Counted from the stretch's first letter, positions 34,465 to 45,740 are shown. The stretch is 64,000 nucleotides of DNA from Micrasema longulum (GCA_022494885.1 JAGVSM010003734.1:113191-177190), one strand, 5' to 3'. Numbers and translations are program-made. The notes: a model not told the origin generated them from the letters alone.

Positions 34465-34990
34465 AAAATATATTACAACAGAGATTGAGGGCATATTGAA
34501 GAAGGAAAAATAAAAGTCTAGGCATTTACAGAGCTGATAAGTTGTCATTATCTGGTTAAAGTAGCCACTAACCGTGTAACAATCACCATTTTGCTTATGT
34601 TTGAATATCCAGATCTCTTCAATTCTTCCATCTGTTGATTTTTGTGAAGTTAAAGAACTGCAATCTTTATTGATGTGGGTGATATTCATTTGAATGAATT
34701 ATTTCGCCTACTAGGCAACGCCTGAAAACGTTTTTCAATTTTTATACTTCTTCATGGACCAGTTGGTTTAATAAAAAAAAATTTGAGTTTGTCCAAATGT
34801 TTGTAGATAAAGACTGGATTTTATTCCCTAGAGAGTTACTAAGATTAACATATCACAACAGAGATGGAGAACAATTTAGAGAAGAAAAACTGGAATTCTA
34901 GGCGTTTACAGGGCTCATGACCTGTCATTGACTGATTAAAAGTTGTTTTGAAATTAAGCTGTCCAAATCTTTGTAGATAAGCACTTGATC
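34465..34990 (-). repeat. Repeat B, full unit plus partial second unit
   Basis: The unit starts at acaacagagattgagggc and runs through aagtctaggcatttacagag, cttccatctgttgatttttg, cctactaggcaacgcctg and gtccaaatgtttgtagata. A second start (cacaacagagatggagaac) follows at 34857, giving a period near 390 bp. This matches the tandem arrangement at 9.8-10.3 kb. Confidence 0.68.
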
Positions 34991-35160
34991 TAACTTGATG
35001 AATTCTGATTGGCGAACTATTCGATGCAATTAGGACTCACGATGACGCCACAAATGTACATTTAAGGTTTATTCAATTTTAATTTATTAAAAATAAATAA
35101 AATGTTAAATCCCCAGTATACGAAATTAAAAAAATATATTATTTTACACCATATAACTTT

Positions 35161-35476
35161 CTAATTTGAAGTTCAGCCTTACGGGGAATTGGATATAAAA
35201 AATGTTTTCGTACGTGCGGTAATGATAAGAACATGAAATTGTGACGAAATTTTTTTGGAAAATGTACGAAAAAAATAATGAAAAACATTTTTATAAAAAC
35301 GAACTACTTTTAACGACGTCACTAGCTCATACGAATCGACCAATGATAAGAGAGTTGTGGAAGATTTCCAGTTCGCGACACGTCAACGGACCAATCGGCA
35401 GAACTGACCGAGAAGAAGCTTGAGACGTCACACGCGGAGTTATCAGAAATACAAAACCACCGAACTTCCTAATTAA
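35161..35476 (+). mobile_element. MITE-A copy 3
   Basis: It carries ttgaagttcagccttacg at left and accgaacttcctaatt at right, with gaaaatgtacgaaaaaaa, aacgacgtcactagctc, ccaatcggcagaactgacc and gagacgtcacacgcgg inside. It is nearly full length. Short open frames here are by-products of the repeat. Confidence 0.65.
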
Positions 35477-35524
35477 TGATATTTAATGTGATTTACCAAA
35501 ATACATGAATATTTTTAAAAAGTT

Positions 35525-36705
35525 TTTATTTATTCATTCATCTTACCATATTTACATTGTTTAATTAAAACAATTGCCCGGCTTACGTTGGTACATACCC
35601 CGTTCCAAGCTAGGCGATTATATTTATAATACTCAATCATTTACTCAAATTATTTCAAAGAAAGAAGAGACAAAACATATAAAAATTTTAAAGATTTACA
35701 ATTTTTATTCAATTTAGGCGCAACTTTTTGCTTATTATTTGTTTTTTTTAATATTTTACTTTCATTATCAAGTAAGAATTTTCAAACAACGGCATACATC
35801 CGACTCCTTGCGACCAATGTCATGAAATAGCGAACACTTTCCTCAACCTGAAAACACTCCGCTTTTCCATAATTCTAGCAAAAGGTTATGTAACTTTTTA
35901 CCAACGAAATAGTATTTTACTTGATGCCAAAACAGTATTGTCCCCTTACCTTAGTATCAGATCCCTATTGGAGTATCTCGTGTTATGGTTGTGGTTCACA
36001 ATCAGGTTTTGTCTGTATTTAATTGTGTAACCACTATCGTTCTTAATTTTACATATCGTTATCGTTCTTAATTTCTTAATATTACATCTTTTACTAAATT
36101 TTTTCATGTTTTTTTTTCTCTTTCTACTCGGTATATTGCTATGTTTTTTTTTTTAAATATGCTTTTGCTATACACATCCTTTAATTTTTAACTATGATTT
36201 TAAATATGTTTCTTACTATGTATTCTGTTTTTATTTCACATTTAACTGAGTTTCAAAATATATTTATAGACATATTTATATATTTTAATGGTTTTTTACT
36301 ATGTTTTCAATACATTTATTACTTTGTTTTTATTACGTTTTTGCTTCGTTTTTTTTACTACATTTTTACTACATTTTCACTGTGTTTTAACTACATTTTT
36401 ACTATGTTTTTACTACATTTTTTACCACGTTTTTACTCCATTTTTTACTTTGTTTTTCACTTTGTCCTGTATCTTTATAACTGTTTCTATATATTGATTT
36501 CTGTTTTATATATTTTTTGACTGTCTTAGAACAGGGTAAATAACCCTAGTTAGGCAGTCAAAGCAACTTTGCATAAATTATAATTTTGTGTATATAATAT
36601 AATGATAATAAATAAAATAAATAAATAATACTGTTAATAATATAAGCACCCTTAATTCTTTAAAGAGCAAGTCACTTGAATGACGTAACGGTTTTTTTTA
36701 AATTA
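35525..36705 (-). pseudogene. Jockey-like LINE family J1, copy 2, interrupted
   Basis: On minus, about 36700-36628 matches the start of the 26.1 kb fragment (CAAGTGACTTGCTCTTTAAA). About 36060-35770 matches its continuation (HNHNTRYSNRDLIL-equivalent, KLHNLLLELW-like), with more frameshifts. The terminal block (gtacataccccgttccaagc on plus) is at 35590-35615. Between the two parts lies a plus-strand LINE tail. Confidence 0.72.
36070..36628 (+). mobile_element. LINE 3'-UTR tail nested in J1 copy 2
   Basis: This T-rich sequence with degenerate repeats of ttttactacat (36290-36480) ends in tagaacagggtaaataaccc, tagttaggcagtcaaagc and an (aaat)n tail at 36628. It separates two collinear parts of a LINE on the opposite strand. 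The left boundary is uncertain because ttatcgttcttaatttc is duplicated nearby. The 108-codon F/Y-rich open frame in it (36194-36520) is a repeat artefact. Confidence 0.6.
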
Positions 36706-37167
36706 CTTGAATGAGTGATTTTGTTGTAATATGCCTGTCACTAACTCCTTGGAGATATTACATAAAATATCGTAAATTCTGTTTTAAAATAAACAAAATA
36801 ATAATAATGCGAGACGTTGTTCTACATGCTTACTACGCCATTGAGGTGTATATGTACGAGCATCTAATATCTTCAGAGCCCCTTCGACTACAGAGCACTC
36901 ATGTCCCTCGTAATTAGATTTGAGAGCGACGCGGTTTTGCATGTAAGTACGAAGCTCATATAGTTCTATGGTTATACTCGGCATGTGTAGTTAGGCACTT
37001 AGCATATTAGTTCGTACATGTGTATGCTAACAAAGGATATATTGGGCTGTAGCAAGAAGCATCAAAGTGTCGCAAATTTAAGGTACAAATATATAACGAA
37101 ACACACGTGACCTATCTTATAAGAATATGATTATAACAAACTAGTGGACTGCTCTTACTTGAGGATT

Positions 37168-38022
37168 ATATCGAGCCATAATCGGCAGAACAACGTAAAC
37201 GACAAATAGTGAATTGTGAAGAAGACGGTTTTTTTTTGTTTAAAGTATATTTTTTAATAATTCGGTAAATGGGATTTATAATGCTTGGTTACAGCCAATA
37301 CTGAAATGACAGACAAATTGTTTAAATACCTTCCGCTTTTAATATAGTGGCGGTAACGCTGTATTGCCTATAACTCTGACAGTGGTGCGAGCTAGCGTAA
37401 TCGCCTGCATTGTCGTCTGTTACGTTGTTTTGCTTAGCTTAAAAATAATATGTCAACATTTATCTAAATTTTTTTTAAAGAGTGGAATGATGCATAGTAA
37501 TACATAGAAAACTATAATTGGCCAATAATTTTGATTTATTTGTAAATATTGTTTCTTTTTATGTAATGGCTGTTGTTTTCTTTAAATAAATAAAATAAAT
37601 ATTTAATATATTAAAATCACTTTGTTTTTATGTACCACTTATATTTTTTATAATTTGACAACCAACTAGCCGTAGCCACGCCCACTCTACCTTCACTGTG
37701 AAAAATTTATATATGTTATGTTAGTTTGTAATTAACCCTGAAGAAGGCATAGTATTGCCGAAACTAGTTGGTTGTCAAATTATAAAAAAATATAAGTGGT
37801 ACATAAAAACAAAGTTATTTTATTTTATTTTAATATATTAAATAATAATGTTCCACAAAGTAAGTGCTTCAAACATAAAAAAAAATAAAATATCCTTAAA
37901 TGTGGCAGGTGAATTTTATAGAGCTATGATGTTTTTATCACTTGTGCAGGGAACACTTTTCCTTAAAAAACGCTATTCGCAAAAATGTCGCTTACGTTGT
38001 TCTGCCGATTATGGCTCGATAT
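37168..38022. mobile_element. TIR element (855 bp) with 37-bp ends
   Basis: The left end 37168-37204 begins atatcgagccataatcgg, then cagaacaacgtaa. The right end 37986-38022 is its complement with one or two mismatches. A family H hairpin sits in its interior. No transposase was seen; a 71-codon open frame at the right end (37848-38063) overlaps the TIR and is not a gene. Confidence 0.65.
37583..37850. mobile_element. Family H hairpin 4, best hammerhead-like core
   Basis: Arms of about 85 bp: left 37583-37669 and right 37764-37850, near-identical inverted repeats (ttatgtaccacttatat, aatttgacaaccaactag). The spacer between them holds ctgaaga (37738-37744), a perfect GGCA-TAGTAT-TGCC hairpin (37746-37759), GAAAC (37760-37764) and GTTGTC (37771-37776). 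This is the order of a type I hammerhead: CUGANGA, stem II, GAAA, stem III, UH. Stem III would be only 2 bp, and I cannot see good stem I pairing beside the core, so activity is doubtful. Confidence 0.6.
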
Positions 38023-38344
38023 GTTGTGAAGCAATGAAATGGGAGAGTGACAATCCAAGATAAGTAATTTTTTTTACTATGCATTTTATTCGCATTTTAC
38101 AATACCTTAGTATTGTAACTTATACAAATACAAAAAAAAAACGATTACATAAACACAAAAATTAAATCCCACAAAGGCATGATCTGTGTGTGGGTATACA
38201 TTTTATTTTTAATTTAAATAAAGGCTACTGGAAGAATACGAAAGATATCAAAAAATAAATTCTAATATTGGAACACTATTTTTTGTCAATAAAAATGAGA
38301 AAATTAATATTAAAAGTATATGCAATTCATTAAAAAAAGAATCT

Positions 38345-39260
38345 TTTTAAATTTGCTTATCCATAATGTCCATAAAAATTTTCATCGAAAAATTAATATC
38401 TATCATATTGTCCTTATGAAATGCGTTTAACAGTTTTGGAGCTATGAAAAATAAGTGTTTTTTGCTCGAGTCTGGATAAGGGATTTCGAGTAAACTATTC
38501 AATCTTCGACTAGATCTATTTTATTTTTAGGAAATGAATGTTGGCGCATAAAAACATATTTTAGACATTTCTGGCAATAGATATCTCGTAGCTTCAAAAG
38601 TTCAGCTTCCTGAAATAATTGGTTGGAAGGAAAAGTTGAATTTCTATGAAGTATAATTTTAATAATTAGTTTTTGTAAGGTTTCTAAAGGCTTAATATGA
38701 TTATTATAGGCTCCTCCCTGAGAAGACTATACAAGCGAATGATAAACCATTTTGCTGGTGTTTGGATGAACATAACTAGTTAAACATTTGAAAACATAGG
38801 TCAAATATCTCAATTTGTTTACATTTTTTTCAATATGATTAGTCCATTAAAGTTGAGTCTTATGTTATTCCCAAATATTTTATGGACTTTTTAATTTTTA
38901 TAATTTTCACATATTTCGAGGTTACGGTATTTATTATAAAACATAATAACAAGATCAGAAGAAGGGGCTGACGATTTAAAATTGTAAAAAAGTACGAAAA
39001 AAGTTTTTTCGCAATTAAGAGAAAGGAGATTCCGATCTAGCCACTCTTTGATTACTGTTATACATTGCAAAGATCGTTTATATAAATTTAGAACAATAAA
39101 GGGCCAAGAACTGTTCCTTGTGGGACTCCATTTATCACAGTATTAGCTCTACTTATAATTGTACCAATCTTACGGCTTTGAAGTCGATTTGCTTAGTAAT
39201 TTAAAAAAAAACAGTATACAGTAATAATAAATTCGAGAAGGCTGCCAAAAAGTTTGATTA
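38345..39260 (-). pseudogene. Jockey-like LINE RT pseudogene
   Basis: On minus, about 39165-39085 reads RKIGTIISRANTVINGVPQG, then TVLGPLLF, then IYINDL after one stop. GVPQGTVLGPLLF is the diagnostic motif of Jockey-superfamily RTs. Further on: LLSLNCEKTFFV, KSIKYLGIT, and near the end LIAPKLLNAFHKDNM-like sequence. The YADD segment between INDL and the thumb region appears deleted. Stops and frameshifts are frequent. It ends near 38345. Confidence 0.8.
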
Positions 39261-39649
39261 TATCTTATATTTGGGCATGTTAGTATCTTCCTGGTGAAAT
39301 ACGTGATGCAATCTATTGATCGACGTAGGAAATTCCATTTTATCTATTTATTGTAGATATTACTCGGACAGCGGGGAGCTAGCAATTTAATGACCAACAA
39401 CACTTGACAACAGGCCTGAAGACAGGGCCCATTAAATTCAGAATCCAAATATATTTTTTAAATAGAAATATGAAAAAGTTAATTCATGCATTTATTTTAT
39501 TTTTCATACGAATTATTTTTACTTTTGAATAATTTTGTTGACTTGAGTGTTGATTTTTCCTTCGTTAAACTTTTTTTTTTCTATTCCTATTCTTTTTCTG
39601 CGTGTAAATTAATGTTACTAGTAAATTAATGTTTAATATTCAACTGAGG

Positions 39650-39900
39650 CCATTGCAAGAGACTGCTGCAAGACATTGCATAGATTTATATATATTATAC
39701 TATTAAGCGAGTTGTCCAGATGTTTATTGAAATATATGTTTATGTAATAATTTTTATTTGTAGTATTCTGTAATAGTATGCATGCTTCCACTTTCTATTT
39801 TGTTGTATCACAACTTAAAACAGGGCTCTTGGCTTCACAGATTTAAGGATAAGGTTTTTTTTGTAGAATGTATCTTTATATAAATAAATGAATAAAAAAT
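39650..39900 (+). mobile_element. LINE 3'-end solo copy (paired with 48.6 kb)
   Basis: The phrases gcaagacattgcatagattt, gttgtccagatgtttat, tgtttatgtaataattttta and gggctcttggcttcacag are shared with 48594-48815. It ends in (aaat)n. No coding remnant was recognised. Confidence 0.6.
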
Positions 39901-40040
39901 ATAAAAACCAAATACATATATGTATATATTAGATACGTCAATGTTCTACAAAATATCCGAAGAATAAAAATTACAAGAATAAACGAACAACGTTTATAAG
40001 CGTTATCTTTGACTAAAATATACGATAAAAAGTCGTAAAT

Positions 40041-40401
40041 TTACAGTAAAGTACAAAATATGATATTAAATAATAATTGTAAAAAAGAAACCCGCTTTAG
40101 AGGGATTCTAATAGCAAAAGCGTTTGAAAGTATGGGTATGAATTTACGAAATATTGTAAACCTTTTAAACCTCGGTTCCGGCAGAATGCACTTGTACATA
40201 AATACGAGACATTGTTCCGCGGATAATAACCCAGAAAATTGCTCTCCGAACAATGCCATAAAAGTTTTGTTGAGCGGGCGCGGGAATAAAAACAATAAAA
40301 TCAGAAAGGGTCGAAAGTTCACAACCCTAAAACGATACAATGAAAAGTTAAAGCTCCTAAATTACCCATTGGCACTTGAGAAAACCACCGACAACTTATA
40401 A
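40041..40401 (+). CDS. Unassigned open frames on both strands (doubtful)
   Basis: The plus strand has a 113-codon open frame from 40060 to 40401 (lysine/asparagine-rich, no signal peptide or domain that I recognise). The minus strand has a 99-codon frame over 40041-40340. Both lie outside the repeats found here, which is unusual for this window, but neither shows splice context, homology or codon bias that I can assess. I list the region so it can be checked. It is more likely non-coding. Confidence 0.12.
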
Positions 40402-40664
40402 ATACAATGGCCATTTAACTTCTTTTTATATATTTAATTTCAATTATATTCACATATAAAACAAAATACATATTTATTTAAAAAATTACCGACTGTTCTA
40501 TGTTTACCGGTTGCGAAACGTACCCACCTCTTCGTTAGGACACTAATAATTACGCTAACGTGCAAATCTCACTAAGGATCTAAGGATTTTTTAAATGTGA
40601 CTTTAATAGAAGGGATTTTGTATTTATTCGTTTGTTTTTTTATGTTTTGCTTTTAAGGCCGTAC

Positions 40665-40885
40665 TCGCCGATAAAATACTAATATTTAAAGCATTCACTT
40701 GTAACACCAAATTCAGCATACCTCCATCTTGTGTTAGATGACGGCAAGGTGACCAGTCTTACGCTTCAAGCACCAGTCCAGGGGCAGTGAAATATAGCTG
40801 TGTAAACCCAGTAACATTATTTACGAATCAAGAGACCTCAAGCGCAACAAATGCGCCAACTACTACTCTACGAGGACGAGTTATC
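40665..40885 (-). repeat. SINE-E copy, strongly diverged
   Basis: The phrases aggtgaccagtcttacgc and ttcaagcaccagtccagggg, plus the head-like aactactactctacgagg, identify it. The B box is no longer intact. Confidence 0.6.
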
Positions 40886-40911
40886 CTTAATCCTTGCTCA
40901 AACAAAACAAA

Positions 40912-40975
40912 TACAAACAAACCATGACGCCGTTTCCCCCGGGATAGACAGGGAGGATACCTAATCGATTTAATT
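40912..40975 (-). repeat. RTE-like LINE 3' terminus (solo)
   Basis: On plus, aaacaaaccatgacgccg, tttcccccgggatagacagg is the complement of the RTE end (cctacggggaaatggcgtg) with its (gttt)n tail. Only about 60 bp of the LINE is present. Confidence 0.65.
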
Positions 40976-41364
40976 TTTCATCATTTTTATCTGAAAATAG
41001 CCATCCCGTCTAAAAAACTCGTTTAGGGTTCTTGTTTTTTTTGTATAATTTAAATTGAAATTTATTCTCAAAAGAAATTGCACAGAAAAATATAACTAAA
41101 ATAATTAACAAAAAACATAGACTATTTCCTAGTAATAAATTATGCGTAGAGAGTGGACTCCTTAGTTTTAGAAAATTATATGTATATTTCAGTGCATAAA
41201 ATATGTTTACTTGATTAGAGATTTATTTAGTAATAATTTAAATCGTATCGTAGAGGTGTATTTTTCATTACCTCCTTCCATATCCCCTCTATCCCACCTG
41301 CTGACAAGCCTCTAAATAGAGGCTTACCAGGTTATTCCTTTTAGTGATAAAAAAAAACCGTGCT

Positions 41365-41605
41365 ACGCACCTGATGGTGCACAGGGCACTGCATTAGTAA
41401 AGTATATGCAGTGTATATCGATGATGTGTTAAAGGAAGGTGATTAATCTTACGCTTCGGGTGCCAGTCGAGAGACAGTGGAATATTGCAGCAAATATGAA
41501 ACCACCTTATAAATAAATATTTCATTTTGACCCTCCCAGGAACCCAGGATCTTGAGCACGGTAGGCAAACACGCCAACAACTACACTACCACGCGGATTT
41601 TTCTC
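41365..41605 (-). repeat. SINE-E copy
   Basis: It contains cacctgatggtgcacaggg, gattaatcttacgcttcgg, tgccagtcgagagacag and a head with ggaacccaggatcttgagc. The tRNA boxes are mutated. Overlapping open frames (41527-41805) are chance. Confidence 0.68.
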
Positions 41606-42202
41606 CAGACGATTTCCTTTTTCAGAATTTTTACAGAGCAATCGAGTCGAAAACACCCGTCCGGGATTCTGTTTCTATTTCACACACAGAACTGTATTCT
41701 TCATCCGCCTGGACACGAAGTTATCACCATACACCGATAAATGAACTACTACTTGCTCTTCTACAATGTTTATTTTGCAAATTGACAGCTTTCACATGGA
41801 CGTGAAAATGTATTTTTCGTTATTTATTTTTACGTTTAAAGCGGTGAAAACAAGTAAACAGCACGCAGTTATGCATAAAGCAGCTAGCCATAGAATAATG
41901 AAACTGAGATAATAGCACTTTTGCACTTTTATGAAAAGAGTGAATAATTAAATCTCCACAACAGTTGGAATGTTTTTTTTACTTTGACAAATGATAAATA
42001 ATGCATAAATTCATTTTTCTATAATACAATAAATAATTTAATCATGTATTTGACCCGTTTTAATGGTTTGAAGAGTCTGGCTAACTACACAATCTAAGAT
42101 GAGCATTTTGCAGAAAACAGCTAGCCTCAGTAAAAATCTAATGTATGTTGTGTCATTATGAATTGAACATGTTATTTCATATTTATGTTAATTAACTAAC
42201 TA

Positions 42203-43515
42203 ACTAACCATCACGCCATTTCCCCGGAGGGGTAGGCAGAGAGGATAGAACGCCACACCACTCTGTCCTGGCACACTTCCTTTGCTTCCTCCACATTCAT
42301 ACATCTTCTCATGCACGCACGTCGATTATTCCGACTTTTCACATGACCACTTTCAAGAATTTGTTGTATTTGATCATGCCATGTCTTTCTCGGCCTTCCT
42401 CGACTTCTACAACCAGACACATTCGCATCATAAATCTTTTAGCCGTTCTTTCATCATTCATTCGCTCCACATGACCGAACCATCGCAAAAGACCTTTCTT
42501 AATTTTGTCGATAATGCTTAACTCAGCCTTGCATTCTGCTCTAATTTCGACATTAGGGCACCTATCATACATTGTTTTTCCACACATTCGCCTGAGGGAT
42601 CGCATTTCAACAGCATTCAGTCTACTTTCGTCCCTTTTTTTCCAACTCTATGCTTCGCTTCCATACATTAGGGTTGGTACCAGAACTCCATTATGAACTG
42701 CTAATTTAGCATCTTGCGATAGACACTATTTGCTACGACAGATTTTAAGGCACCATTAACTCTGTTACCGGCACTAACCCTCCTTTCAATATCCTTGTCC
42801 ATATTTCCATCTCTAGTAAACATACTACCCAGATATACAAATTCTTCTCCCTGTTTCAAACTATCTCCATTTACTACAATCTTACATTCAGTCATAGTTA
42901 CATTTCTTTCAAAGACCATGACGTTCGACTTTCGCACATTCATTAGCAAATCACTCTCCTTGCACACTTCGTAAACCTTTGTAACCGAGGATTGCAGTTC
43001 CTCTTCGCTGTCAGCTAGGAGGACTGCGTCATCGGCGTACAGAAGGCAACTGACAGTTAGATTACTCATTTTCGCTCCCACATCCATACTTTTCAATTCT
43101 TTCATACATTTATCCATGTGTATGTTGAATAACCACGGTGACATTACACATCCCTGTTTGACTCCTTTAGGGATGTCAAACCAGGAAGTTAATGACCCAT
43201 TTACCCTTACACACGCTACACTATCTTTGTACAAGGAAGCAATAGCGCGGACAAGGTTGTCACTCACTCCATACTCCGATAGAACCATCCATATTTTTTT
43301 CCTATCAACTCGATCAAATGCTTTTTGCAAATCAACAAAAGCGCAAAAAAGCTTCTGGTTTTTCGCCAAAAACTTTTCTGTCATATTGCGTAATGCAAAT
43401 ATTTGATCCATACATCCTCTACCATTCATAAATCCACTCTGTACATCCCATACTTTCTCCTTGGTCACGTTTCTTACTCTTTCTATCAGTACCTGATAAC
43501 ACTAATATCCTATTT
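42203..43515 (-). pseudogene. RTE-like LINE with RT catalytic motifs
   Basis: This is the best RT in the window. The 255-codon frame on minus (43468-42701) has motif A FVDLQKAFDRVD (residues 44-55), motif B KGVKQGCVMSPWLFN (101-115), motif C LLYADDAVLLA (142-152; two catalytic Asp), KSNVMVF (180-186) and YLGSMFTRDG (212-221). LIERVRN lies just upstream, then homology stops near 43515, so the endonuclease and RT fingers are missing. After 42701 the frame breaks. The rest (VHNGVLVPTLMYGSE, a TGG-to-TAG stop, MRSLRRMCGKTMYD, IIDKIKKGLLRWFGH, RGRPRKTWHDQI) lies in shifted frames. The element ends at ggggaaatggcgtgatgg with a (gtta)n tail. It is not functional as it stands. Confidence 0.9.
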
Positions 43516-43933
43516 TTCCAAAATTGTGGAGTGGCTGCTTTTTGCATAACTACGTTCAAAAGTGATTGCTTATTGCTTGCGATGTATTTCTCTGCCAGAA
43601 TCAAATAAACGCTAACAAACATTCGGCAAATATCAGCTACGTAATGACATATCGCACGCATCTCCTAAAAGAAATATCTAGCGTTTATTTGCAAATAGCA
43701 AATAAGTAACAGCTCATTTTAGCTAATTTGTTGCAAAAATTTGAGGAAACCTAAAATACGGTGAAATAACAATGTTGTCTAGGCTAAACTTTTTTTTGCC
43801 AATAAACGACTGATGTATGATAATTTTTATAGTTTTGTTTTTCAGCCAGGGACTTAGCAAATATTTTCTTAGAGTAAATTTGAAGACTGTTATCTTGTAG
43901 TCTGTATTTATTTCATTACCTTATTAAAACTAA

Positions 43934-44264
43934 CAATGAAGAACATTAGCCCTACGGAAAATTGGATACAATTATTTTTTTACGAGCGGTAAAAAATAGA
44001 GCACTTAATAGTACAGCAAAGTTTCTTAAAAAGGAATGGAAAAAAAATACTACTTTGAACGACGTCACTCGTTTAAATTAATCAACCGATGATAAGAGAA
44101 TTGTGAAAGATTTCCGTTTTACGGTAATTCAACGGACCAATCGGCAGAACTGACTACACGCAGAGCAATTTCAGAAACACAAAACTTTGAAAAATCATTA
44201 GCACTGATAATAGGCTACATTTTTTTAAATGGCCTTATTTAATAGACAAATAAAAATAAAACCA
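43934..44264 (+). mobile_element. MITE-A copy 4
   Basis: It carries caatgaagaacattagcc, tacgagcggtaaaaaat, gaacgacgtcactcg, ggaccaatcggcagaactg and gcactgataatagg. The right TIR is truncated at accactgga, where a LINE tail begins. Confidence 0.63.
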
Positions 44265-44269
44265 CTGGA

Positions 44270-44508
44270 CAAAAAACTTTTATTTATAGAGGTGAGTAAG
44301 AATTTTTCTTTTCATGTACTCGTATTAAAATTATATTAACTCTTATAAATAAACAACTAAAACAGTGTAAGTCACTCTGCAAGCACAAAAGTTAGTCTCT
44401 TTTTTTGGAGAGTTACAGTGATAAAATTTACTAGATGTGTAAAAGTAGTTATGTTTAGAATTTTACAAAAACTTGTACTTTTTATGAAATTTATGAATAA
44501 AAAAAAAA
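44270..44508 (+). mobile_element. LINE 3'-UTR tail (paired with 11.8 kb)
   Basis: The phrases catgtactcgtatt, ataaacaactaaaacagtg, tctttttttggagagttac and agtgataaaatttactag match, in sense orientation, the 3' UTR of the LINE at 11795-12000 (-). It ends in aataaaaaaaaaaac at about 44503. Confidence 0.62.
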
Positions 44509-44877
44509 AACAAAATTATTGTTAGTTAATAGTAAATCTGAAATATTAACAAATGTAATAATAATTTGTAACTAAACTCCGTTTAAATGTCACATTGTGA
44601 AATTTCAACTTTTTAATACCATAACAATACATAATGTTTCTCCATTTCATTAATTACACTGTATACGAAAAGTAATGTGTGAATTGCATGTGGTAGTCAG
44701 CGATAGCGATTATTTTAAATTACAGATTCTTCGCTGTTCAATATTAATCGCTTACTAACTGAACTTTTTAATGAGTATAATATTATATCTGTAAATTTTG
44801 TGCGGGTTTGGTAGTATTATTCTGAGTGACAAATTTTTCTGTATCACATTTAGATTGCACAAAAAAAACATTTTGAG

Positions 44878-45005
44878 GCCCAAAGGGGCGATATTTCAGG
44901 GCGCTCGAGATCCTAACCAACCGAGGTCCGAGGCCGATCAACTGATGCACGAAGGGCCTTAAAACGAGGCCCAGAGGGCCGAACTCTCTAGCATGGGGCA
45001 GTCTT
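44878..45005 (+). other. Local GC-rich, GAGGCCC-bearing stretch
   Basis: It contains gaggcccaaaggggcgat and gaggcccagagggccgaac, with ctcgagatcctaacc and cgaggccgatc. It stands out against AT-rich surroundings. Function unknown; no coding frame was found. Confidence 0.4.
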
Positions 45006-45479
45006 GTCTGCTTGTTTATTTATTAATGTTATATTATTTATCAACACGATTATTGAACCAATTATGACATAAAGATATTTTATCCCTTGATAAAAACATT
45101 TATTACCAAGCTTCTAGAATATCTAGGGCACACATAAATACGAGTATATTCTTATGTGTGCTTTTATAATAATACTGTTAATACATTTTATTTATAATAT
45201 ATGCACATACAATATATGCATGTCTAAACCTTCAGCTTGAATTTTGATGAAAAAAAATTCCCAACGTGTTGTGTTTTTATTTGAGTCAATTATTTAGTGA
45301 ACAAATATCTTGTAATGTATTCTTTGTTTGCAATATGTTTTTTTTTCGAGATTATTCTTGAAGCTTTGTTTTTTAATATGGTGAATTTGCTTAAACTTTC
45401 TTGGTTTGTGATTTATTTATTTGATAAATTGTAGTCAGTATCACTTTACGGGCTGTTTAACCCATTACGTAATGCAGAC

Positions 45480-45740
45480 AATTAATATAAGTTAGAAGTT
45501 GACGAATAGATAACGCAGATAATTGTCAAACTGCCGATATGTACAGAAAAATAGATCCATGTTATCCGCAGAAGCCGTATACAGCAAGCGAATTGCTCTA
45601 TTAATGTGTGAATTCTGACTTGCATTTGTACGGCTCTTGGATGTGTAAAACGGTGCATGAGATCTCGCTCTAGTAGTATGATTTTGCATAAATCCTTATC
45701 AACAAATCTTCTGGTTTTTCCCATATTTATTTTCTTTGGA
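45480..45740 (-). pseudogene. LINE RT C-terminal remnant
   Basis: The minus-strand frame 45689-45492 reads NHTTRARSHAPFYTSKSRTN, then NSHINRAIRLLYTASADN and a terminal F-rich segment. The pattern (TRAxxxxF, NSxxxRAxxL, D.F near the end) is that of I/Jockey-type RT C-termini. A second overlapping frame on the same strand (45787-45482) has no such pattern. It is 5'-truncated. Confidence 0.6.

Noticed and set aside
36194..36520. 108-codon F/Y-rich open frame resembling a membrane protein
   Set aside because: It is produced by a degenerate ttttactacat tandem tract within a LINE 3' UTR.
43116..43406. Plus-strand 96-codon open frame
   Set aside because: It is the antisense shadow of the RTE RT domain.
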